A stretch of 37,167 nt of DNA from Fidelibacterota bacterium. Lineage in GTDB: Bacteria > Fidelibacterota > Marinisomatia > SCGC-AAA003-L08 > GCA-2689995. The notes under the pieces were generated by a model. The model was given only the letters and a program-made list of their open reading frames with translations. It did no database searches and had not been told where the DNA came from. The stretch spans positions 1 through 37,167 of the forward strand of contig JACNKR010000026.1 of NCBI GenBank assembly GCA_014381925.1, in the 5' to 3' direction. Made by a program: the position numbers and the translations under genes. Positions 9,220 to 18,396 of this stretch are shown here, piece after piece (the first letter of the stretch is position 1; every line of letters begins with the position of its first letter).

Positions 9220-11085
9220 GTGATTAGATTATTAAGTAAATTTGTATTCATTTCAATATCAATTTTTATTATTTCATTTTCTAAAGCAGAAAGCTATTCA
9301 TCTACCAGCCCTGAGTTAGGAGGAGATGGTTTTAAAGAAATAGCTGAAGAATTAGGCTATACTACCTATATTTTTGATGATGAAGATTTAAAGTTTTTTG
9401 GTGACCCCCGTGCAGTTAAAGGTGGTACTCTCCGCCATATTACTTCTCGTTTTCCTAATACATTAAGAACGGTAGGGCAAAATGCTAATTATGTTGAAAA
9501 TTCCACAATAGAAAGTATGTGTTATGAAAGTCTAATCTCAACTCATCCAGTGACTTTAGATTTTGTTCCTGTCATCGCTACACATTGGAAAGTTTCAGAT
9601 GACAAAATGACTTTTTGGTTTAGGATAAATCCAAAAGCTAAATTCTCAGATGGCATGCCTGTAACTTCAGATGATGTGATCGCAACATGGGATTTACTCA
9701 TGGATGAAACAATTCTTGAGCCCTCTTCTCAAATAGTATATGGTAAATTTGAACCATTTATTGAAAGTAAATATATTGTAAGAGTAGAATGTAAAAAATT
9801 ATCATGGCGAAATCTTTTATATTTTGGTGGAATGAGTATTCTACCTGCACATATATTGGATGAAATTGATGGCTCAGAATACTTAGAAGAATATCAATTT
9901 AAAATGATGCCTGGTTCGGGTCCATACACAATGTTTACCAAAGATATTGTTAATCAAGAATCATTTATTATTACACGACGAAATGATTATTGGAATGCAG
10001 ATGATCCTACAAGTAAATATTTATATAATTTCGATAAAATAAAATTTATTGTCGTTAAAGATAATTATAATTTAGAGTTCGAAAAATTTAAAAAAGGTGA
10101 ACAAGATTTTTATACCATGGCTCGCTCACGAGTTTGGGTTGAAGAAACAGATTTTGAAACCGTTCAAAAAGGGTGGATTAAAAAACATCGAGTTTTTTCA
10201 GAAAAGCCTGCGGGTACAAGTGGTTATGCATTTAATATGAGAAAATGGCCATTTAATGATAAAAAACTTAGATATGCTTTTTCATATTTATATGACAGAG
10301 AAAAAATGAATAGAGAAATGTATTATAATGAATATAGTATGATGCATTCATTATACTCTGGCTCTGTATATGAGAATCCAAATAATGAAAAAGTGCTTTA
10401 TAATCCAGATAAAGCAGTTAGATTGTTGAAAGAAGCTGGGTTTCAAAATAGAAATGAAGAAGGTTGGTTAGTACATAATGAATCAGGAAAAGTGTTACGC
10501 TTCGAAATAGGAATTGCAAAAGGGTCTGCATATATGGTCACTCCTGTTCAACAGATGATGAAAGAATACGGTATTGATATGCAAATTAAATTTGTTGATG
10601 GAAATACAAATTGGAATAATTTGATGGAACGGAATTTTACAATTTACATGCAGGCTTGGGGTGGCCTTGTATTTCCAAACCCAGAAACTTCATTATTATC
10701 AGAATTAGCTGACCAAAATAATAATAACAACATCACTGGTTTTAAAAATGAGCGTATAGATGAATTATTAGATATTTATGATAAAGAATTTGACCAACAA
10801 AAACGAATTGAGATAATCCGTGAAATTGACGGAATATATTCAGAAATTCATCCAGCCGCTTGGGGAATCGCTAGAAATTATCAACGATTAATGTGGTGGG
10901 ATGTTTTTGGATATCCTGAGCATTTAGTTTCTAGATATGGCGGAGATTATAGATCTATTTTTGCATATTGGTGGTTTGACCCTGAGAAAGTTGCTCGATT
11001 AGAAGATGCAAAAAAGAATAATACTTCGCTTCCTGTTGGAGAATTAGATATCAAATTTTGGCCAGAATATTTAAAAAATAATTAA
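9220..11085 (+). CDS. yejA: YejA/DppA-like oligopeptide ABC transporter binding protein
   Basis: Family 5 extracellular solute-binding protein (621 residues) that delivers peptides to the inner-membrane permease. An N-terminal Sec signal peptide is visible (basic MIRLLSK, then a hydrophobic stretch to about residue 20, cleavage likely near SKA-ES). There is no lipobox Cys, so it is probably soluble in the periplasm. KGGTLRHIT, FRINPKAKFSDGMPVTSDDV and LLKEAGF are family hallmarks. The start is GTG at 9220, supported by GGAGAG at 9210-9215. It is the first gene of a five-gene transporter operon, with the yejB-like gene 11 nt downstream. The substrate cannot be told from sequence; YejA relatives import peptides and microcin C. 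Confidence 0.88.
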   Translation: MIRLLSKFVFISISIFIISFSKAESYSSTSPELGGDGFKEIAEELGYTTYIFDDEDLKFFGDPRAVKGGTLRHITSRFPNTLRTVGQNANYVENSTIESMCYESLISTHPVTLDFVPVIATHWKVSDDKMTFWFRINPKAKFSDGMPVTSDDVIATWDLLMDETILEPSSQIVYGKFEPFIESKYIVRVECKKLSWRNLLYFGGMSILPAHILDEIDGSEYLEEYQFKMMPGSGPYTMFTKDIVNQESFIITRRNDYWNADDPTSKYLYNFDKIKFIVVKDNYNLEFEKFKKGEQDFYTMARSRVWVEETDFETVQKGWIKKHRVFSEKPAGTSGYAFNMRKWPFNDKKLRYAFSYLYDREKMNREMYYNEYSMMHSLYSGSVYENPNNEKVLYNPDKAVRLLKEAGFQNRNEEGWLVHNESGKVLRFEIGIAKGSAYMVTPVQQMMKEYGIDMQIKFVDGNTNWNNLMERNFTIYMQAWGGLVFPNPETSLLSELADQNNNNNITGFKNERIDELLDIYDKEFDQQKRIEIIREIDGIYSEIHPAAWGIARNYQRLMWWDVFGYPEHLVSRYGGDYRSIFAYWWFDPEKVARLEDAKKNNTSLPVGELDIKFWPEYLKNN

Positions 11086-11096
11086 AAAAATATATA

Positions 11097-12386
11097 ATGG
11101 GTACATATTTTATAAGACGACTACTATTAATGATTCCAACCTTTATTGGCTGTACACTTCTAGTATTTTTTATTTTACAAGTTACACCAGGTGGCCCACT
11201 TGAACAAGCAGTTCAAAGACTACAAATGAGAGCAAGTCAAGAAGGTGGAGAATCGGGCGGTGCAAGTGTATCTGATATTATGGGTGGTGGTTCTCAAATC
11301 CTACCTCAAAAAGCATTAAATGATTTAAAACGATTCTATGGATTTGATAAGCCTATTTGGAAAAGATATCTTATTTGGCTTGGGATATGGGAACGAGAAA
11401 TAAAACATAGAGATATTTCATTTAATCCAGGTGAAAATAAATTAAAAAAACGAGTTGGAAAAAAGAATCGAAAGAAAATTTATGTAACCGTTCATAAAAA
11501 TGATAACCAATTAACAGTCTATGATGATTCTGGTGAAATAAGCTCGTTATGGCATGCTCATATTGAAAACGAAGATGATGGTGTTTCAGAAGGTGTGATA
11601 TTTCAAACCGAGTATTCAGGGATTCTCACCGGGAATTTAGGAAAATCTTATACTTACCAACAGCCTGTTACCGAAGTGATGAAACCCCGATTTAAAATTT
11701 CTTTATTTTTTGGTTTAATTGGAATGACATTCTCATATTTAGTATGTGTTCCACTTGGAATAAAAAAAGCATTAAACCATGGTTCTATTTTTGACTTTAC
11801 ATCAAGTGTAATGATATTTGTCGCATATTCGATTCCGGGTTGGGCATTTGGTGGAGTTCTTCTTGTATTACTAGGTGGAGGCTCATTTTGGGATGTATTC
11901 CCCTTAGGTGGTTTTAGATCTCCCTCTGAAATTTGGGATTCATTATCATTGTTTGGAAAAATATTAGACCAATTACACCATGCGGTATTGCCTATATTTG
12001 CCTATTCAATAGGAAGCTTTACAACACTTACAGTTTTAATGAAAAATGGACTTCTGGAGCAATTATCTCAAGATTATATTCGAACGGCATTTGCTAAAGG
12101 AATATCTGAAAAACGGGCAGTTTGGGTTCATGCAATACGAAATTCATTGATACCAATCGCTGCAGGAATTGGACATATTCTTGGTATCGTAATTTCAGGA
12201 TCATATATTATTGAAAAAGTATTTAATATTGATGGTTTTGGTAAAATGTCATTTCAAGCAATTTTAGATAGAGATTACCCAATCGTATTATCATTTTTAG
12301 TAATAACAGTAATGTTAAAATTAATAGGAAATTTAATATCAGATTTGATTTTAGCCTCTGTTGACCCAAGGATTCGATTTAAATGA
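11097..12386 (+). CDS. yejB: YejB-like peptide ABC permease with a large periplasmic-side insert
   Basis: Inner-membrane permease of the DppB/OppB family. The PGGPLEQA motif after the first membrane helix (residues 31-38) is typical of YejB. It has 429 residues, about 65 more than E. coli YejB. The excess is a hydrophilic Lys- and beta-rich segment, about 98-175, between YLIWLGIW and GNLGKSYTY, that is, in the loop between the first and second helices. Five further helices follow. The EAA-type coupling loop is visible as DYIRTAFAKGISEKRAVWVH. The TGA stop overlaps the next ATG by 4 nt. It would pair with the following permease. Confidence 0.88.
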   Translation: MGTYFIRRLLLMIPTFIGCTLLVFFILQVTPGGPLEQAVQRLQMRASQEGGESGGASVSDIMGGGSQILPQKALNDLKRFYGFDKPIWKRYLIWLGIWEREIKHRDISFNPGENKLKKRVGKKNRKKIYVTVHKNDNQLTVYDDSGEISSLWHAHIENEDDGVSEGVIFQTEYSGILTGNLGKSYTYQQPVTEVMKPRFKISLFFGLIGMTFSYLVCVPLGIKKALNHGSIFDFTSSVMIFVAYSIPGWAFGGVLLVLLGGGSFWDVFPLGGFRSPSEIWDSLSLFGKILDQLHHAVLPIFAYSIGSFTTLTVLMKNGLLEQLSQDYIRTAFAKGISEKRAVWVHAIRNSLIPIAAGIGHILGIVISGSYIIEKVFNIDGFGKMSFQAILDRDYPIVLSFLVITVMLKLIGNLISDLILASVDPRIRFK

Positions 12387-13474
12387 TTTTTTCACAAAAA
12401 AAAGATATAGATACGACTTCACTATCTATTACTCAAAAAAGGTGGATGAAATTTAAATCCATGAAACGCGGGTACTATTCATTAATAATAATAATTTTTT
12501 TATATGCAATTTCATGGGTACTGCCAATTTTAGTGAATAATAAAGCAATAATTGTAAGTTATAATAACAAAATACATTTCCCAGCATTTCATGATTTTAG
12601 CTTAATTCCAGATAAAATTTTTCTAGGTAATGATTTTGGACAAGATAAACCGGGCGAAGCTGATTATATTAAGCTTCAACGAAGATGGAAAAATGATAAT
12701 AGCGATAATTGGTTAATTATGCCACTTTATCCTCATAATCCATTAAGTGATATAAATGCTGGAAATAAAATGTTTGAAGCACCCTTTGGGCAAGGAAATC
12801 ATATATTGGGAACCGATGATACTGGACGAGATGTATTTTCTAGACTATTATATGCATTTAATATTTCAATTACATTTGCACTTATTTTAACAGTGCTTAA
12901 TTATTTAATTGGGATTTCAATTGGTGGTTCGATGGGGTATTTTGGAGGAAAATTTGATCTATTTTTTCAACGAATAATTGAAATTTGGTCCACTCTTCCC
13001 CTCCTCTTTGTAATCATTATCATTGCCTCTATTGTTAGACCAACTTTTGCTGTTTTAATTGGAATTTACTTACTCGTTAATTGGATTGGTATGACCTATT
13101 TAATGCGTGCTGAATTTTATAGAGAAAAATCAAAAGATTATGTTGCTGCAGCAATATCTATGGGACAAAATAATAAAACAATTATTTTCAAACATATTCT
13201 TCCAAATTCACTTGTACCAATTATCACCTATTTTCCTTTTAGTATTATTGCTGGAATCGGTGCACTTATTTCATTAGACTATTTAGGGTTTGGTATGCCT
13301 CCACCGACACCCAGTTGGGGACAAATGTTAGATGTCGGACTTCAAAATATTTCAAAGTGGTGGATGGTGTTTGCACCTGTTGGAGCTCAATTTATTACCT
13401 TATTATTAATTGTTTTTATTGGTGAAGGCATAAGAGAAGCCTTTGACCCTAAAGTTCATTCAAGGTTAAGATAA
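12383..13474 (+). CDS. yejE: YejE-like peptide ABC permease
   Basis: Second inner-membrane permease (DppC/OppC family), 363 residues. One N-terminal helix is followed by a periplasmic segment starting LVNNKAIIVSYNN and HFPAFHDF, as in YejE, and then by the family signature LGTDDTGRDVFSRLLY. The EAA coupling loop is DYVAAAISMGQNNKTIIFKH. The C-terminal LGFGMPPPTPSWGQML is very conserved in this family. It overlaps yejB by 4 nt (ATGA), and its TAA overlaps the next ATG by 1 nt (TAATG). Confidence 0.9.
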   Translation: MIFSQKKDIDTTSLSITQKRWMKFKSMKRGYYSLIIIIFLYAISWVLPILVNNKAIIVSYNNKIHFPAFHDFSLIPDKIFLGNDFGQDKPGEADYIKLQRRWKNDNSDNWLIMPLYPHNPLSDINAGNKMFEAPFGQGNHILGTDDTGRDVFSRLLYAFNISITFALILTVLNYLIGISIGGSMGYFGGKFDLFFQRIIEIWSTLPLLFVIIIIASIVRPTFAVLIGIYLLVNWIGMTYLMRAEFYREKSKDYVAAAISMGQNNKTIIFKHILPNSLVPIITYFPFSIIAGIGALISLDYLGFGMPPPTPSWGQMLDVGLQNISKWWMVFAPVGAQFITLLLIVFIGEGIREAFDPKVHSRLR

Positions 13475-14943
13475 TGAAAAAATTAGTTCAAATAAAAAAC
13501 CTAATTACTCGATTTAAAATTGGTAAACAATGGGCAACGGCGGTCCGTGGCATTGACCTCGATATTTATGAAGGAGAAACCTTAGGGATTGTAGGTGAAT
13601 CAGGGTCAGGAAAGTCAGTTTCTGTTTTATCATTAATTCAATTAATTCCTAACCCTCCAGGTGAAGTATCAAATGGTGAAATTTTATTTAAGGGAGATAA
13701 GATATTTGATGGAGATGAATATAATAATATAAAAAAACTCCCTCAATATAATTATTTTATACACCTCAAAGGATACCCTCGGGCAATTATAACATTATTG
13801 TCTATAGCTCTATTTACAACGATACAATTTCAATTTAATCTTTCATTTCTCATTCATTCAATTTTACTAGGTTTAGGATTATATTTAACCTTTAAAATAT
13901 TTTATTCTTCACCATATAATTCAGAATTAGATAAATGGCGTAAAAAATTCTTTCATCAAATGAGAAATTTAAGAGGTGATGAAATTGCAATGATATTCCA
14001 GGAACCAATGACTTCTTTGAATCCTGTGTTTACAATTGGATTTCAAATTATTGAATCTATTCGCCCACTTTCAATTTTAGAAAATATAAAGAATGGGATA
14101 ATCAATAGTGCTGAAAAAAAATTATCAAAACCAATAAATGAACATTTAAAATCAACATTTGTTTTTGGAATTATTTTTATTGCATTAAGCCAACTATCAC
14201 TAGGGTGGTCTTTTAGAATAATTGATATATTAAAATTTTATTTAATCGGTTCATTTATCCCTATACTTCATTCGATTTTGATGATTATTTTTTATAGATT
14301 AATTTCACAAGATACAATTGATGATTTAAAGAATTTATATGCAGAAGGTGCTAAATTGTTAGAAACGGTTGGAATACCAGACCCTAAAATAAGAATGGAT
14401 GATTACCCACACCAATTTTCAGGAGGAATGCGTCAACGAGCAATGATTGCAATGGCACTTGCAAAAAAGCCTTCTCTATTAATTGCAGATGAACCAACAA
14501 CAGCACTAGATGTTACAATTCAAGCTCAAATATTAAATCTAATGACTGATTTAAAAGAAATCAACCCTGAGTCTGCTGTTGTATTAATAACTCATGATTT
14601 GGCTGTTGTTGCAGAAACAAGTGACAGAGTTGTAGTTATGTACGGTGGAATGATTCAAGAAGTTGCATCGGTAAATGAATTATTTGCAAATCCAAAACAT
14701 CCATATACACATGGTTTACTTAATTCAATTCCAAGGCCAAGTAAGACGAATAAAAAGAACCGGCTTGAAACAATTGATGGTATGGTCCCCAGTATTTTGG
14801 AAATGCCAATTGGTTGTAAATTTTGTACTCGATGTGACATAAAAATAGATATTTGCGATACTAAAGAACCACCATTAATTGACATTGGAAATAATCATTA
14901 CATTAGATGTCATGTAATTGAAACTCAACAAAGTGTAGCATAA
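13474..14943 (+). CDS. Peptide ABC transporter ATPase with two hydrophobic insertions in its nucleotide-binding domain
   Basis: DppD/OppD-type ATPase, corresponding to the first half of E. coli YejF. All catalytic motifs are intact: Walker A GESGSGKS (41-48), Q-loop Gln176 in IFQEPMTSLNP, signature FSGGMRQR (315-322), Walker B LLIADEP, D-loop ALD and H-loop His374. A C-terminal oligopeptide-ATPase domain with Cys residues (448-461) follows. It has 489 residues, against roughly 330 for the family. The excess lies in two inserts. One spans about 85-162 and carries a hydrophobic hairpin at 103-144. The other spans about 200-288 and carries one at 227-275. Both look able to cross or enter the membrane, which is very unusual inside an ABC nucleotide-binding domain. 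The frame is open throughout and base use matches neighbouring genes. Confidence 0.85.
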   Translation: MKKLVQIKNLITRFKIGKQWATAVRGIDLDIYEGETLGIVGESGSGKSVSVLSLIQLIPNPPGEVSNGEILFKGDKIFDGDEYNNIKKLPQYNYFIHLKGYPRAIITLLSIALFTTIQFQFNLSFLIHSILLGLGLYLTFKIFYSSPYNSELDKWRKKFFHQMRNLRGDEIAMIFQEPMTSLNPVFTIGFQIIESIRPLSILENIKNGIINSAEKKLSKPINEHLKSTFVFGIIFIALSQLSLGWSFRIIDILKFYLIGSFIPILHSILMIIFYRLISQDTIDDLKNLYAEGAKLLETVGIPDPKIRMDDYPHQFSGGMRQRAMIAMALAKKPSLLIADEPTTALDVTIQAQILNLMTDLKEINPESAVVLITHDLAVVAETSDRVVVMYGGMIQEVASVNELFANPKHPYTHGLLNSIPRPSKTNKKNRLETIDGMVPSILEMPIGCKFCTRCDIKIDICDTKEPPLIDIGNNHYIRCHVIETQQSVA

Positions 14944-14945
14944 TT

Positions 14946-15959
14946 ATGAAAAATAATTCATTAGTAGAAGTAAAGAATTTAAAAGTACACTTTCCTGTTT
15001 ATGGTGGAATTCTTTCAAAAATTGTAGCAACTGTTAAAGCAGTTGATGGGATTACATTTTCAATAAATGAAAAAGAAACAATTGGATTAGTTGGTGAATC
15101 AGGTTGTGGTAAAACAACTGTTGGTCGAGCAATGATTAATATTTTAAAACATGTTTCACCGGACGTTGAAATAACAGGAAATATAAATTATCATCTAAAT
15201 GGTGTTGAAGCAGATTTTGTAAAAATACCATCAAAGAAAATGAAAAAGTATCGGTCTGATGTACAAATGATATTCCAAGATCCGTATGCATCATTAAATC
15301 CCCGAATGACGGTTAAACAAATTATTGGTGAACCACTCCAAATCCATACAAAATTATCATCAAAAGAAATTCAAGAAAAAGTGATTTGGCTTCTTGAAAA
15401 AGTTGGCTTACAACCTGAACAGGCAAACCGATTCCCACATGAATTTTCGGGTGGACAAAGACAACGAATCGGAATTGCAAGAGCACTTGCAACAAATCCA
15501 AAATTAATTATTTGTGATGAGCCCGTGTCAGCTCTTGATGTATCTATTCAAGCTCAAGTCATTAATTTAATGATGGATTTACAAGAAGAATTTAATTTAT
15601 CGTATCTTTTTATTGCACATGATTTAAGTGTTGTTGAACATATTTCAGATAAAATAATTGTAATGTATTTAGGGAATATTGTTGAAATTGGGACTAGTTC
15701 AGGAATTTATCACCACCCTAAACACCCATATACAAAAGCACTTATTTCTGCAGTTCCAGAGCCTGATCCTGCAAATAAAAACAAGAAAAGAATAATTTTA
15801 AAAGGTGATATACCAACACCCATGAATAAACCATCAGGTTGTGCATTTAGAACTCGATGCCCTATAGCAAAACCAGAATGTGCAATTGAGGTACCAGAAT
15901 TAATTGATGCTGGAAATGGTCATTTAGTCGCCTGTCAATATTATAATGAAGAATTTTAA
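14946..15959 (+). CDS. Peptide ABC transporter ATPase, DppF/OppF type
   Basis: Second ATPase of the importer, 337 residues and of normal family size without insertions. Walker A GESGCGKTT, Q-loop MIFQDPYASLNPRM, signature FSGGQRQR, Walker B LIICDEP, D-loop SALD and the switch His in IAHDLSVVEH are all visible. The C-terminal oligopeptide domain carries GCAFRTRCP and a final Cys. It lies 2 nt after the preceding ATPase gene. In enterobacteria these two ATPases are fused as YejF; here they are separate genes. It closes the transporter operon. Confidence 0.92.
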   Translation: MKNNSLVEVKNLKVHFPVYGGILSKIVATVKAVDGITFSINEKETIGLVGESGCGKTTVGRAMINILKHVSPDVEITGNINYHLNGVEADFVKIPSKKMKKYRSDVQMIFQDPYASLNPRMTVKQIIGEPLQIHTKLSSKEIQEKVIWLLEKVGLQPEQANRFPHEFSGGQRQRIGIARALATNPKLIICDEPVSALDVSIQAQVINLMMDLQEEFNLSYLFIAHDLSVVEHISDKIIVMYLGNIVEIGTSSGIYHHPKHPYTKALISAVPEPDPANKNKKRIILKGDIPTPMNKPSGCAFRTRCPIAKPECAIEVPELIDAGNGHLVACQYYNEEF

Positions 15960-16042
15960 AATGATATATTGGAAATCAAAAGTAAATGAAATTAATTTAT
16001 TATCTTCCCTATTTTTAAATAAAAAGCAATAGGAGTAAACAA

Positions 16043-16717
16043 ATGGATGAATTATTAAAAGACATTATTTTATTCTCTGGTTTATCAGACAAAGAACTAG
16101 AGCGAATTGAGCAAGTAATGACTGTAAAAACTTTTCCAAAAAATAGTATGATTGTTTTGGAAGAAGAATATGGTGATACTGTATATATTGTTCGTAAAGG
16201 AACAATTAAAATAACACGGCTAAATGACGAAGGAAAAGAAGTAATCTTAGCCTTAATGGGAGTGGGCGAATTCTTTGGTGAACTATCCGCATTAGATGGT
16301 GAAGCACGCTCTGCAAATGCATTGGCTCAAGAAGAATGTCAACTTTATTTATTACATCGTACCGATTTTATAGATTTATTACAACATAATAATAAAATTG
16401 CCTTTACTCTTTTATCTGAATTAGCAAAACGAATTCGACATTCAGACCAACAAATTGAAGCACTTTCATTAGATGATGCTGAACATCGAATCGGTGTTTG
16501 TATATTAAACCTTGCTGAAGATAATGGTGTAATTCGAAAAGGTAAAGTTACAATTCAAAAACTACCCTTTCAACAAGATATTGCAAATATTGCAGGTACT
16601 TCACGAGAAACAGTTTCTCGTGTTTTAAAATTGTTGGAAGAAAAAGGATTAGTTATTAAAAATGGACACACATTAACTATTCCAAATTATGTCTATTATA
16701 AAAAAATATTTGGGTAA
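16043..16717 (+). CDS. Crp/Fnr-family transcription regulator
   Basis: Cytoplasmic DNA-binding regulator, 224 residues. The N-terminal cyclic-nucleotide-binding fold contains the phosphate-binding cassette FGELSALDGEARSANA (78-93) with Arg89-Ser90, as in proteins that bind cAMP or cGMP. The C-terminal winged helix has the recognition helix TSRETVSRVLKLLEEKGLV (187-204; the Crp signature is RxTVSR). No N-terminal Cys cluster of the oxygen-sensing Fnr type is present. The start is supported by AGGAG at 16031-16035. It follows the transporter by 83 nt and leads the next close-packed gene run. The target genes and ligand are unknown. Confidence 0.9.
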   Translation: MDELLKDIILFSGLSDKELERIEQVMTVKTFPKNSMIVLEEEYGDTVYIVRKGTIKITRLNDEGKEVILALMGVGEFFGELSALDGEARSANALAQEECQLYLLHRTDFIDLLQHNNKIAFTLLSELAKRIRHSDQQIEALSLDDAEHRIGVCILNLAEDNGVIRKGKVTIQKLPFQQDIANIAGTSRETVSRVLKLLEEKGLVIKNGHTLTIPNYVYYKKIFG

Positions 16718-16732
16718 TAATTTTTATTCAAT

Positions 16733-17671
16733 ATGATAAATATAAATGAATTAATATCGGGTATATTAAGTCAAAATACACTTGATATTGCAAAAGCAAT
16801 TTCAATAGTAGAAAATAGCACAATTGAAAGCCATTCACTTCTTTCTAAAATTTATCAATATACTGGTAAAGCACATCGCATCGGAATTACAGGACCTCCT
16901 GGTTCAGGTAAAAGTACACTTACAGATTGTTTAATTAAATCATTTACAGATTTAGGTAAATCGGTCGCGATTATTGGTATAGATCCAAGTAGCCCATTTA
17001 CGGATGGGGCATTTTTAGGTGATAGAATTAGAATGATGAAGCATTTTGAAAACCCAAATGTTTTTATTAGAAGCATGGCTACACGAGGGAGTTTAGGTGG
17101 ATTAGCAAATAAAAGCCGTGAAGTTGCGGATATTTTTGATGCTTCAGGATATGATGTTATTATTTTTGAAACGGTTGGGGTTGGTCAAATAGAATTAGAT
17201 GTTATGAATGCAACCGACTCAATTCTTGTTGTTCTTGTACCTGAATCTGGTGATGATATTCAAATGATGAAATCTGGGTTAATGGAAATTGCTGATTTAT
17301 TTGTAATAAATAAAGCAGATAGAGATGGTACAAATAAATTATTTATTGCTTTAAATCAAGTATTATCCCTTCGAAACAATAATGCAGAATGGTTTCCTCT
17401 CATTCAAAAAACAATAGCAACTAAAAATGAAGGCATAAAAGAATTAACAGAAGAAATTTGTAATCACTTTAATATAATTTCAAATAGCGGTGAACTAAGT
17501 CATAAATCTGAAAAAAGATATTCTCATTTAACCCATCAATTAATATCACAAAAGCAAAAAATTGAGTTTTGGGATGAGAAAAAGAAAAATGAATTAACTG
17601 AACAATTAAAAATGCCAATTACAGAACGAAAATCTCCATATCAATTATCTGATGAAATGTATAATAAATGA
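16733..17671 (+). CDS. meaB: MeaB/ArgK-type GTPase, methylmalonyl-CoA mutase chaperone
   Basis: G3E-family P-loop GTPase, 312 residues, which in its family protects and reloads adenosylcobalamin-dependent methylmalonyl-CoA mutase. Walker A is GPPGSGKS (54-61). IGIDPSSPFTDGAFLGDRIRM, SMATRGSLGGLA, FETVGVGQIELDV and the base-specificity motif NKAD are all diagnostic of the MeaB group rather than HypB or UreG. The mutase itself is not in the window, but a methylmalonyl-CoA epimerase gene lies in the same run at 22192, supporting a propionate/methylmalonyl role. The stop overlaps the tatC start by 4 nt. Confidence 0.92.
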   Translation: MININELISGILSQNTLDIAKAISIVENSTIESHSLLSKIYQYTGKAHRIGITGPPGSGKSTLTDCLIKSFTDLGKSVAIIGIDPSSPFTDGAFLGDRIRMMKHFENPNVFIRSMATRGSLGGLANKSREVADIFDASGYDVIIFETVGVGQIELDVMNATDSILVVLVPESGDDIQMMKSGLMEIADLFVINKADRDGTNKLFIALNQVLSLRNNNAEWFPLIQKTIATKNEGIKELTEEICNHFNIISNSGELSHKSEKRYSHLTHQLISQKQKIEFWDEKKKNELTEQLKMPITERKSPYQLSDEMYNK

Positions 17672-18396
17672 GCGATCCAAATAAACTTGCATTTTGGGAC
17701 CATTTAGAAGAATTACGATGGCGATTATTTAAAGGACTATTTGCAATTGTTATTTTTTCAATAATTTCATTTAACTATTCTGATAATTTAATGGAAATAT
17801 TAATATCCCCCACCACCCAATTAAATGTTAAACTAAACCTTCAAGTATTGAAAGTAACTAGTATGTTTACAATCAAGTTAACTTTAGCTTTAATGAGTGG
17901 TATTATTTGTTCAATTCCTTTTTTAATATATCAATTTTGGCGTTTTATTTCTCCAGCTATGGAAGGGAATTATACAATCCAAGTATTAGGTATTGTGCTT
18001 TTTTCATCATTTTTCTTTTTTGGTGGGATATTTTTTGCATATTCAATAATCATTCCCTACTCATTATCTTTTTTTACATCCATGACTTTTCAAAATTTCC
18101 CTGTAAATTATAATTACACTTTAGATGGTTATTTAAGCTATATTCTGTGGCTTATTTTAACCTGTGGTATATTATTTCAATTACCTGTAGTAACATTCTT
18201 TTTTTCTAAAATGGGTTTACTAACCCCAGCATTCCTTCGTCATTATCGAAAATATGTATTTGTATTTTTTTTAATTTTGGCCGCAATTTTAACTCCGCCT
18301 GACCCATTAAGCCAAATATTAATTGTAATTCCACTTATAATATTATATGAATTTAGTATATTAATGTCTTGGATGATTCATCGGAAAAGTTCATGA
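17668..18396 (+). CDS. tatC: Sec-independent protein translocase TatC
   Basis: Core receptor subunit of the twin-arginine translocase in the inner membrane, which exports folded proteins. It has 242 residues with six hydrophobic segments. The N-terminal cytoplasmic motif FWDHLEELRWRLFK contains the Glu and Arg residues that bind the signal peptide. Other typical elements are FWRFISPAM, SMTFQNFPVNYNYTLDGYL and ILAAILTPPDPLSQ. The ATG overlaps the meaB stop (ATGA) and its TGA overlaps the next gene's likely ATG the same way. No tatA or tatB gene is visible in the window. Confidence 0.94.
   Translation: MSDPNKLAFWDHLEELRWRLFKGLFAIVIFSIISFNYSDNLMEILISPTTQLNVKLNLQVLKVTSMFTIKLTLALMSGIICSIPFLIYQFWRFISPAMEGNYTIQVLGIVLFSSFFFFGGIFFAYSIIIPYSLSFFTSMTFQNFPVNYNYTLDGYLSYILWLILTCGILFQLPVVTFFFSKMGLLTPAFLRHYRKYVFVFFLILAAILTPPDPLSQILIVIPLIILYEFSILMSWMIHRKSS

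Noticed and set aside
17907..18113. Plus-strand 68-codon frame inside tatC, and similar antisense frames in the other genes
   Set aside because: They are shadows of strongly conserved genes, with unnatural compositions and no recognisable product.
18369..18392. Start of the polyprenyl synthase at the ATG at 18369
   Set aside because: It would create a 28-nt overlap with tatC, whereas ATG at 18393 gives the ATGA junction typical of this run; not fully excluded.
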